Part shown: positions 1 to 6,015 of the stretch, in pieces | Numbering within the stretch: position 1 is the stretch's first letter | How the letters are laid out: every line of letters starts with the position of its first letter | From: Actinomycetota bacterium | GTDB taxonomy: Bacteria > Actinomycetota > Actinomycetes > Streptosporangiales > Streptosporangiaceae | Assembly: GCA_003161205.1 (NCBI GenBank) | Contig: PMOU01000634.1 | Location: forward strand, 1,980 to 10,060 | DNA length: 8,081 nt | Reading direction: 5' to 3' | Notes under the pieces: model-generated | Databases searched by the model: none | Seen by the model: the letters and a program-made list of their open reading frames with translations, nothing else | What the model was told of the DNA's origin: nothing | Made by a program: the position numbers and the translations under genes

Positions 1-1
1 C

Positions 2-694
2 GGGGTGCTGCTGGCCAGCGGGGCCGCAGCCGGATACGCCGTGACCAGGCCGCCGAATCATGATTTCGGTACTGTCCCGGCCGGTTCCGCCCGGGGCGGC
101 GGCCCTACCTCGGCGATAGCCTCAGCGGGACCGGGAGACCCGGTCGACGCGTCCGGAACCGGCGGGCCCGCCGCCGGGCCGGGCAGGCCAGCCGGGGCCG
201 CCAGCCCATCTGCCCTGCCCCAGATGACCGCCGTAGCTGTCCCGGTCCGGCTCCAGATTCCCGCGCTCGGGGTCAGCGCCGCTATCGTCTCAGTCGGCGT
301 GGCCGCAGACGGAGGGCTCGGCATCCCGGCTGATCCTTCGGTCGTCGGCTGGTGGGCCGGCGGAGGCTCGCCTGGACAGCCGTCGGGCGCGACCGTCCTG
401 ACCGGCCACATCGACAGCGCGGTCAGCGGGCCCGGCGCCCTGTTCCGGCTGCAAGACGTCCGGCCCGGCGCAACGGTCATCGTCACCGCCGACGGCCATA
501 CCTACCGCTACGTCGTACAGGCAACACGCGCCTACCTCAAGACCCAGCTCCCTGCTGCGGCCATCTTCAATCAGCAGGTTACGCCCCGTCTGATTATCGT
601 CTCCTGCGGCGGCCCGTTCGACGCCAACACCGGTCACTACCTCGACAACATCGTCGCCTACGCCCTCCCGGCCCGGCCGGATTCCAGCCCGTAG
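2..694 (+). CDS. Class E/F-like sortase, 5'-partial
   Basis: A sortase is a membrane-anchored cysteine transpeptidase that works outside the cell on surface proteins. The frame is open to the left edge and begins in small hydrophobic residues (LLASGAAAGYAV), which look like the end of an N-terminal membrane anchor, so the true start probably lies outside the window. Residues here are counted from the GTG at position 5. A Pro/Gly/Ala-rich linker runs to about residue 75. The sortase beta-barrel follows, with the catalytic His in TGHID (H135) and the catalytic Cys in IIVSCGGPFD (C201). It ends in GHYLDNIVAYA, the usual closing strand of the actinobacterial class F-like group. I could not place the catalytic Arg with certainty; the Arg just before the IIVSC strand is one candidate. 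No LPxTG-type substrate gene is visible nearby. Confidence 0.85.
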   Translation, partial: GVLLASGAAAGYAVTRPPNHDFGTVPAGSARGGGPTSAIASAGPGDPVDASGTGGPAAGPGRPAGAASPSALPQMTAVAVPVRLQIPALGVSAAIVSVGVAADGGLGIPADPSVVGWWAGGGSPGQPSGATVLTGHIDSAVSGPGALFRLQDVRPGATVIVTADGHTYRYVVQATRAYLKTQLPAAAIFNQQVTPRLIIVSCGGPFDANTGHYLDNIVAYALPARPDSSP

Positions 695-1250
695 CAGCGG
701 CGCCGCGGCCCGCGAGGGAGGAAATTCGTCACGGAATACAGGGACGGGCCGGTCAGATGCGAGGGCCATGAGCGACACGCGGGGGTTCGCGCAGATGTTC
801 CCGGAGCCCGGGCTCACTCATGAGGACGCGGTGCTGTTCGGCATGCTGATCTACCTGACCGTGCTGCGCGGCAGAAGGCCGAGCCGCAAGCGGATGGAGC
901 CCGGGCCCGCCTCTTCCGCCGGCCCGAACCCGCCCACCGTCCTGGCGCAGGCCCTTCCGGCTGCTCCCGGACGACGTGCCAGGGGCATAACTACCCTGCT
1001 CCGCTCCGAGCGCGGCCAGCCATCCGCTTGGCCGGGTCCCGCGCTGTTCCAGGCACCCTCGGCGGTCATAGATCCGCCAGGTGCCTTCCAATCCGATCCG
1101 TCCGGCGTGACCAGCTCTCAGCGCTTTCATCTCGCTGCATATCGCGCGCATTTCCGATTTGCGAAGCGAGCCCGCGGCAACCGGCGGCGACGTTTCCGTT
1201 TCCATAGAAGGAAACATCTTCAATGTCTAGGTTCAGGACATCGAGGACAG
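695..1250. other. About 550 bases without a convincing gene
   Basis: An ATG at 768 preceded by GAGGG opens a plus-strand frame (MSDTRGFAQMFPEPGLTHED...). Its first 37 residues look protein-like, including a hydrophobic stretch VLFGMLIYLTVL, but it then becomes Pro/Arg/Ala-rich low-complexity sequence and runs without a break into the IS481 remnant. It is therefore at best a broken small gene. Reading the next frame from about 955 gives a plausible tail, FRLLPDDVPGA, with a stop at 988-990, which would fit a frameshifted short protein. On the minus strand, 1066-1250 is less GC-rich than its surroundings and reads VLNLDIEDVSFYGNGNVAAG; this frame runs out at the IS end, so it may be a gene fragment cut by the insertion. 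I recognise neither. Confidence 0.3.
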
Positions 1251-1252
1251 GG

Positions 1253-1273
1253 TGTCTCAAGACATACAGGACA
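1253..1273 (+). repeat. Left terminal inverted repeat of the IS481 remnant
   Basis: This 21-base end (core CAAGACATACAGGACA) matches the reverse complement of 1745-1765 at 19 positions. A related 16-mer, CAGGACATCGAGGACA, lies 24 bases further out at 1234-1249. It is either a second transposase-binding site or part of an older copy of the end. Confidence 0.7.
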
Positions 1274-1327
1274 AGTTAGCGGCGCGCCTCCCCCGGTTGA
1301 CGGGCCGGCCGACTGGACGGTGCCGGG

Positions 1328-1720
1328 ATGTCAAAGGCCAGGCTCGTCATCACTGCCGTCACTGTCGAGAAGCGCCCGGTCAGCGAGGTCGCGCGGGCTT
1401 ACGGGGTCGCCCGGTCCCGGGTCTACGCGCTGCTGGCCCGCTACCAGGCCGAGGGCGAGGCGGCGTTCAAGCCGGGGTCCCGGCGACCGAAGACCTCCCC
1501 GACCGCGATCAGCGACGACGCGGCCGACCTGATCATCCGGCTGCGCAAGGACGTTGCCGGACAGGGCCTGGACGCCGGCCCGCAGACCATCGCCTCGCAC
1601 CTGCAGCACCACCACCAGGTGAAGGTGTCCGCCGCGACCGTCAGCAGGTACCTGGCCCGCTCAACCCCGACCGCGACTACCAGCCCACCGGCCGCCCATC
1701 AGGCTGGCCAAAGAAAACAC
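1328..1720 (+). pseudogene. IS481-family transposase, internal deletion
   Basis: From the ATG at 1328, about 110 residues give a typical IS481 N-terminus. It begins MSKARLVITAV, followed by a helix-turn-helix (about residues 18-38, VSEVARAYGVARSRVYALL), the segment RRPKTSPTAI and then LDAGPQTIASHLQHHHQV, ending in VSRYLAR near 1655. From 1660 a different frame (+1 relative to this one) encodes LNPDRDYQPTGRP, the characteristic C-terminal signature of the same family. The deletion therefore joins codon ~110 to the last ~20 codons and removes about 200 residues, including all three DDE catalytic acids. The product cannot be an active transposase. If still made, it would be a DNA-binding fragment that could compete for IS481 ends. 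Confidence 0.8.
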
Positions 1721-1747
1721 CGCGACCCCCACGCGGGTTCGCGGTGT
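1709..1747 (-). terminator. Intrinsic terminator reading leftward
   Basis: Arms 1717-1725 (ACACCGCGA) and 1739-1747 (TCGCGGTGT) form a perfect 9-bp stem, extended by CCC/GGG with one bulged base. Read on the minus strand, the stem is followed by TTTTCTTT, which makes a canonical Rho-independent terminator for leftward transcripts. It lies about 28 bases beyond the 3' end of the tRNA-Tyr-like sequence. It partly overlaps the right IS end, so it may have arrived with the IS. On the plus strand there is no U-tract. Confidence 0.6.
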
Positions 1748-1765
1748 CCTCTATGTCTTGCGACA
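1745..1765 (-). repeat. Right terminal inverted repeat of the IS481 remnant
   Basis: This is the inverted partner of 1253-1273, with two mismatches. The similarity fades a few bases outside it, about 5-10 bases short of the tRNA-Tyr 3' end at 1775. Confidence 0.7.
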
Positions 1766-1774
1766 TCACACGTG

Positions 1775-1853
1775 TGGCAGGTGTTGGGTTCGAACCAACG
1801 AAGGCTTAGCCGACGGTTTTACAGCACGCTCCTGCCGCCGGAGCCACATCCCG
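1775..1853 (-). tRNA. Degenerate tRNA-Tyr(GUA), 3' half well preserved; likely att site
   Basis: Read on the minus strand, the 3' part is a good class II tRNA. It has an acceptor 3' strand ACCTGCC plus discriminator A, a perfect T-arm (GTTGG TTCGAAC CCAAC, 1783-1799), a variable arm with GGC/GCC stem, and an anticodon loop CTGTAAA giving GUA (1820-1822), hence tyrosine. The 5' part is poor. The anticodon stem has two mismatches next to the loop, the D-arm can fold only with a short loop, and the 5' acceptor strand pairs at about 5 of 7 positions including a wobble. This is what remains when an integrated element replaces or copies only the 3' part of a tRNA; tRNA-Tyr is the known target of SLP1. 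It could be a pseudo-tRNA, or a hybrid att site whose 5' half is element DNA. Confidence 0.55.
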
Positions 1854-1944
1854 CTGACCAGTGCATACGCCATTCGAGGCGCGTTTGCGGGCTGCCGCCG
1901 TCCGCTATGCGTCCGTGCGTGCCGGGTTTCGGGGTCCGTTGGGT

Positions 1945-2010
1945 CCACGGACGGGCACGGACCAGCCCACGGACGGGGGCGGAAAAGGCCACGGACGGGG
2001 CCGGTGGGAG
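1945..2010 (+). repeat. Three 22-bp iterons (CCACGGACGGG core)
   Basis: The 11-mer CCACGGACGGG starts at 1945, 1967 and 1989, an exact 22-bp period, with the other half of each unit diverged. The first unit extends to a 20-mer (1945-1964) that recurs inverted at 6567-6586, just after the integrase domain. Evenly phased repeats between an integrase and a tRNA attachment site suggest arm-type binding sites for integrase or an excisionase; plasmid-style replication iterons are the alternative. No gene covers 1853-2120. Confidence 0.65.
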
Positions 2011-2086
2011 CGGTTACGCCGACCGCCGCACCTTGTTTCTCGCCTTGACCTGCCAAGTCAAGAGGTACGCACCGCTGTCGTGACCT

Positions 2087-2114
2087 CGCCAGCCAAGGCT
2101 GGCGCTCTTATACT
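2087..2114 (+). promoter_or_regulatory. vapBC promoter with palindromic operator, leaderless
   Basis: A perfect palindrome with 8-base arms and a 2-base centre (CGCCAGCC-AA-GGCTGGCG, 2087-2104) is followed by a -10-like TATACT at 2109-2114. The initiation codon at 2121 lies exactly where transcription should start, so the mRNA is predicted to lack a 5' leader, a common arrangement in actinobacteria. The palindrome covers the -35 position, as expected for autorepression by the antitoxin or the toxin-antitoxin complex. A second, weaker inverted repeat (CTTGAC...GTCAAG, 2044-2062) lies upstream. Confidence 0.5.
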
Positions 2115-2120
2115 GGTCGC

Positions 2121-2321
2121 ATGAGCGCGATGCGTGAAGAACTGCATCACCTGGTGGACGAGCTTCCCGAAGAGGAGGTTCGGCCCGTTCTTGAGCTGAT
2201 CCGGGGCCGGTCTGATGCCTCTCACGGCGCACGGGATCTGCCGTTCTTCGCATCCTTCGAGTCTGATCCGGATCTAGCGGAGAGATCAGAGGAAATCCTG
2301 CGGGCCGAACTCGGCCGCTGA
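2121..2321 (+). CDS. VapB-like antitoxin
   Basis: This 66-residue protein is the predicted antitoxin of the PIN-domain toxin that follows one base after its stop codon. The N-terminal half (REELHHLVDELPEEEVRPVLELI) is an amphipathic helical segment typical of small antitoxins of the REELH/LVDxLPEE kind. The C-terminal half (LPFFASFESDPDLAERSEEILRAELGR) resembles the flexible tails with which such antitoxins cover the toxin active site. An in-frame ATG at 2130 is an alternative start; I prefer 2121 because of the promoter spacing. No Shine-Dalgarno sequence precedes it, consistent with leaderless translation. It shows no damage, unlike the genes downstream. Confidence 0.75.
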   Translation: MSAMREELHHLVDELPEEEVRPVLELIRGRSDASHGARDLPFFASFESDPDLAERSEEILRAELGR

Positions 2322-2322
2322 C

Positions 2323-2742
2323 ATGCTGCTGTGCGATACCGGTGTCCTGCTGGCCGCAGGCAACGCGAAGGACAATCACCACGCTGCGTGCCTCTCAATG
2401 ATGCGCCATGCTGAGGGGCCGCTCCTCGTTCCGTCACCTGTCCTGGGCGAAATTGGATACCTACTCCAGTCACGAGTCGGGCCGCACGCCGAGGTCACCT
2501 TTCTCAAGTCATTCGGCGGCAACGGCTTCCACGTTGCCGAGGTCGAGGAAGGCGACATCTCGCGCATCGCGGAACTAGTTGAGCAGTATGTGAGCCTTCC
2601 CCTGGGCATCGTCGACGCAGCCGTGATCACGATCGCCGAGCGTCTGAATCTCTCGGAGGTAGCGACAGTGGACCGCAAGCACTTCAGCGTCGTCCGCCCG
2701 AGACATGTCTCCGCGTTCAGGCTCCTCCCCGAAGCACTCTGA
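2323..2742 (+). CDS. VapC-like PIN-domain ribonuclease toxin
   Basis: This 139-residue protein is of normal length for a VapC toxin. Toxins of this family are Mg-dependent endoribonucleases that cleave tRNA or rRNA when the antitoxin is lost. The expected four acidic metal-binding positions are present: D5 in LLCDTGVLLA, E43 in SPVLGEIGYLL, D98 in LGIVDAAVITIAERL and D117 in VATVDRKHF. The start lies one base after the antitoxin stop, so translation is presumably coupled. With every catalytic residue retained it is probably functional. It lies immediately before the decayed Wadjet operon and could have stabilised the integrated element. Confidence 0.85.
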   Translation: MLLCDTGVLLAAGNAKDNHHAACLSMMRHAEGPLLVPSPVLGEIGYLLQSRVGPHAEVTFLKSFGGNGFHVAEVEEGDISRIAELVEQYVSLPLGIVDAAVITIAERLNLSEVATVDRKHFSVVRPRHVSAFRLLPEAL

Positions 2743-2880
2743 GAGCACTACGCACTCTGCCCCGGAACCGTCCGATCATTGCTGCGACGGATTGCTTATC
2801 GGGACGGCCAGGGACTCGGAGTGATCGCCGAATGTCCCGCCCTCCCCTTACCATGGCGTTATGCCTGGGTTTCCATCTCC

Positions 2881-4364
2881 ATGAGCACGCCGAACGCGGA
2901 CGCCTGGGAGCTGGCAGCCTTCCCTGGCCGCCTCGACGTCGCCGCGTACCTGACCGCGGATCAGCTGGCAGCACAGTACCGCGTGCTCGTCGACGTGCTG
3001 CTGGACGCGCAGGAGCACTGACTGACCGGAGTCGGCCGGGATGAACTTCTCGCCGCCGTCCGTGACCGCATCGCTGACGCCACCGACGCGGTGACCGCGG
3101 AACGCCTGACTCGCCCAGAAGCCTTTGATCTGGACGCGCGTATGCACGCACTCCAGGACTGGAAAGTCGTCATCCGCTGACAGGACAAGGCGAAGACCGA
3201 AGCCGACTTCATTCGGACCCGGGACCGCTACCAGTTGACCAGCGAGGCCGCAGACCTGCACCGCTGGCTGCGCCGGAAGATCGACGAGGACGCGGTGTCG
3301 ACGAGCGCGGCGGCGTTCGCGCCGGCCATCGTCGCCCAATCCTGGGCCCAGGTGCGCACCACGTTGCAGGACATGGCCTAAGCAGCGTCGATCTGACAGT
3401 CCCGCATGGCGTCGGCGCTGGCCGGAGCCCCCGACACGGACAAGATGAGCCGACTGCGTGAGACCCTCGTTGCCTATGTCACTGTCTGGGGCGCTGGCGT
3501 CGATACCTACAGCCCGCGCATCAGGGAAGCCCTCAGCCGACTGAGGCAGATCGTCACTGACGAAGACTGGCGGGCCATAGCCCTCTCCGGAGTCGACGCG
3601 ACTGCGCCGAGGAAACCGTCCAAGCGATCGCGCAGGGCAATCGGGACGCGGCGGCCACCATGTCCGTCTGGTTCGGCGAGCGGACCGGCCAGGCGCTGCG
3701 GCTGCGGCGGCAGGTACGGGACGCCGTCACTCCCCTGCTGCGCGGGTCACGGGCGCTGCTCGCCACCGGCGGCCGCGTCACGCGCCGGGCGGAACTGCTG
3801 CGCCTGGCCGCGGCAGTCGAGTCGGCAGGCAGCGACGCGGAGGGGTGGAAGACGTGGTGCGCGGCCACCGGTCTATGGTCAGCCCGGCATGTATCCGGCG
3901 CCTCAGACGAGGAGCCCGAGACGCCTGCCCGGACCTCCTTCTGGACGGCTCCGGCGACGCCCGTAGACGTGTAACTCCGCAAACGCGGCGCCCAGTCGGT
4001 AAAGGGAAGGCCTGCGCAAGTTCCGAACCGCCGCGATGCTCGCCGTGCCGCCCGCGAGGCCGCCCAGCAGCAGCGGGAACGGGCCGAAACCGCCGAGCGG
4101 GCTCTAGCGGCGCGTTCCGGTGAGTACCTCGCCGACTGGGCCCCTGTCGTTAGCGACGAGGAGGCGGCCATCGTCTGGGACCTGCTGACGGTCGTGCTCC
4201 GCGCTGCGCCCGGCGAAGACGGGACCCGGACGGCTCTCACCGAGGATGACCGGTGGCTGGCAATCGCGTACCCGTCCCCGCCGGACCGCCCATCCGCCGT
4301 CTTGAGCCTGCCGGAGGGGCACCTCGCCTGCGAGAACTGGCGCATCGAGGTGACCCGGGCATGA
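2881..4364 (+). pseudogene. jetA: JetA-like (DUF2397/TIGR02677) Wadjet subunit, broken
   Basis: Read across lesions, this gives about 494 residues, close to the full length of TIGR02677 proteins. In Wadjet systems JetA is the kleisin-like partner of the SMC-like ATPase that recognises and helps cut circular plasmid DNA. The first frame starts MSTPNADAWELAAFPGRLDV and contains TADQLAAQYRVLVDVLLDAQEH and FIRTRDRYQLTSEA. It is interrupted by TGA at 3019, TGA at 3178, TAA at 3379 and TGA at 3394. A frameshift near 3597-3602 moves to the frame with TMSVWFGERTGQALRLRRQ, LLRGSRALLATGGRVTRRAELLRLA and WCAATGLWSARHVS. A TAA at 3972 precedes the LRKRG segment, and the frame ends ENWRIEVTRA. The natural stop overlaps the next start as ATGA. 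A weak -10-like TACCAT lies at 2849-2854. It cannot yield a full protein. Confidence 0.8.
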
Positions 4365-5583
4365 CAGCCGAGGCGACCGGCCTCACCACCCGCGCGGAGG
4401 CCCAGGACACGTTCGTCGCCCTGCTGACGACGCCGTTCGTCTCCGCCCGCGTCGCACCCGCGCGCTTCGCCGCGGTCCTCCAGCACCGCGCTCAGCTGAC
4501 CGAGTGGACGGGCAGGCTCGCATACCGGCTGGTGATAGCCGGAAGCATTGCGCGCCTGCACCGGGACCCCGCAGGACCGCAGCGAACCGCCGCTCCCGCG
4601 ACGGGGACGCCGCCGTCCCGCCGGACGCTCACGCTCGTGGCCCTGACCGCCGCTGCATGCGAAGACGCGGATATGACGACGACAGTTCAAGCCCTGTCCG
4701 ACGAGGTATGAGCGATCTCCGCCGGCCCCGGCGCCCGCGTCATGCCCTACAACCCAGATCGCCGGACCGAGCGTCAGGCGTTCCTCCGCGGGGTCAACCA
4801 GCTGGCCGGGCTGGGCATCCTGCTCCGCCGCACCACAGACGAGACACTGCTTCGCCAGTGGGAAGAGGACGGGACGGGAGTCGGCGCCGGATTCGAAGTC
4901 GACCGCGACGCCCTGCTCCAATACACCGATCCGCACACGGTGGCGCTGGCGCTGGCGCAACCTTAAGTCGGCGAAGACGACGAGGACGACAGCGACGGCC
5001 CGCAGGGCACCCCAGGCAGGCGAACTGCCACCCGCAGTCAGCGGATGCTCCGCACGCTGGTCGAGGGCACCGCGCTGCTCTACGCCGATCTCCACCCGGA
5101 GGACGCCGAGTACGCCGGGGCCAGCGCTCGTGGCTCGCCGGGCATGCCTGCGACATGACCGGAGGCACCGTCGAAATCCGCGAGGAGGGCATGCTGCTGC
5201 GCCTGCCGCCGGACCGCCCGGCGAGCGCCGCGGCAACCGCACCGTTTCCGGCGGCGACAGCCACCCCGTGGTTCGCGCTGAAAATGCTGGAGGCCGTCGT
5301 CACCGGCCGCTCCCCCGACGACGACGGGCGGATCCTGCTCACGCCAGACGAAGTCGAGACAGCCGCCGAGCGAGTCTACACCGCCCACTTCGGCGCCCTG
5401 ACGAACGACCTTAAGAAGTCCCCGCTCGCAATGCTCACGGCCGTCGAGCCAGTGCTGACCGAGGCCGGCCTGGTCCGGGTGAGCGACGCGGGCTGGACCG
5501 TGCTGCCCATCGCGGGACGCTACCGCGATCCGAAAGCCGTCTGGGAACCCACGCTGGAGGACATGACGCATGATGACGCTTGA
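4361..5583 (+). pseudogene. jetB: JetB-like (DUF2398/TIGR02678) Wadjet subunit, broken
   Basis: About 407 codons, full length for TIGR02678, start at the ATG that overlaps the jetA stop by four bases. The family is the winged-helix, MukE-like component of the Wadjet condensin complex. Readable segments in order are RAEAQDTFVALLTTPFV, FAAVLQHRAQLTEWTGRLAYRL, RRTLTLVALTAAACEDAD with TTTVQALSDEV, then RQAFLRGVNQLAGLGILLR, MLRTLVEGTALLYADLHPEDAEYA, QRSWLAGHACDMTGG and the C-terminal KKSPLAMLTAVEPVLTEAGLVRVSDAGW. A TGA at 4709 and a TAA at 4964 break the first frame. A frameshift near 5113-5122 moves to the final frame, which ends at 5583. The end overlaps the jetC start by 14 bases. Gene order and overlaps show that it was once an ordinary translationally coupled operon. 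Confidence 0.8.
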
Positions 5584-6015
5584 AGAGCTCACGTCGTGGC
5601 GCGTCGCAGCCATTGAGGGGAAGCTGCCCGAGCCCGTACGCTCCGGCCGCTGGCAGCCGCTCCGCGCCGGCGTGGTGAATCTGTGGGAATACGACACCGC
5701 CGAGGTCTGGTACGCCGACGGCCGGATGCAGTTGCAGGGAGCGAACGAGTCCGGCAAGTCAACGCTCATGACGCTGACCACCCTGCTTCTCCTCGCGGGC
5801 GAGGTCACCAGCCACAACATCGACACGCTGGGTCAGAACGACAAGCGCTTCCGTTACTACGTCGAGCCCACCAGCCATCCCCTGGACCGGCGGGACACCA
5901 GCGCCCAGAAGAGCCGCGGCTGGGCCTGGCTTGAATTCGGCCGGGGTGCCCAGGCTGGCAGGGAAGCAGACTTCTTCACCGTGCTGCTCTTCGCTGAGGC
6001 CCGCCGGGCCGACAC
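5570..6015 (+). pseudogene. jetC: JetC-like SMC ATPase (TIGR02680), N-terminal stub
   Basis: Starting with tandem ATG codons at 5570 and 5573, this frame is undamaged for about 150 codons. It opens with RSGRWQPLRAGVVNLWEYDTAEV, then Walker A at residues 57-64 (GANESGKS), followed by TLTTLLLLAGEV and GWAWLEFGRG. This is the start of the SbcC/MukB-like ATPase of Wadjet, normally well over 1,000 residues with a long coiled coil and a distal Walker B. The similarity stops near 6010-6020, where integrase sequence begins in another frame. The coiled coil, the signature motif and Walker B are therefore absent, so it cannot hydrolyse ATP or load on DNA. The expected fourth gene (jetD, a DUF2399/Toprim-like nuclease) is not in the window. 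Confidence 0.75.

Larger units (their letters stand above)
1251..1769 (+). mobile_element. Internally deleted IS481-family element (MITE-like)
   Basis: Two imperfect terminal inverted repeats (1253-1273 and 1745-1765, 19 of 21 bases matching) bound about 520 bases. The interior holds the start and the extreme C-terminus of one IS481-family transposase with the middle removed. Complete members of this family are usually about 1-1.3 kb, so roughly half is missing, including the DDE catalytic core. The outer boundaries are uncertain by a few bases, and I found no clear target duplication. The copy cannot move by itself but could be mobilised by a related transposase, because both ends remain. 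Confidence 0.75.

Noticed and set aside
1945..2010. CRISPR array
   Set aside because: There are only three 11-base cores with a 22-bp period and no room for 30-base spacers; no cas genes are present.
1758..2083. Plus-strand frames reading through the tRNA-like region (e.g. VGFEPTKA, VLGSNQRRLSRRFYS)
   Set aside because: These peptides are translations of the tRNA-Tyr sequence and flanking repeats, a familiar source of spurious gene calls.
2765..2795. Possible terminator after vapC (CCGTC...GACGG)
   Set aside because: A 5-bp stem with a 13-base loop and no U-tract is too weak to call.
3019..4966. Stop-codon readthrough or recoding in jetA/jetB
   Set aside because: At least two frameshifts and the loss of most of jetC accompany the stops, and intact neighbours end normally at TGA or TAG; decay explains everything.
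3554..5242. Long (562-codon) open frame on the minus strand
   Set aside because: It lies antisense to the jetA/jetB remnants, whose plus-strand translations carry family segments. Its own translation is Arg/Ser/Ala/Pro-rich with no recognisable domain, as expected of GC-rich shadows.
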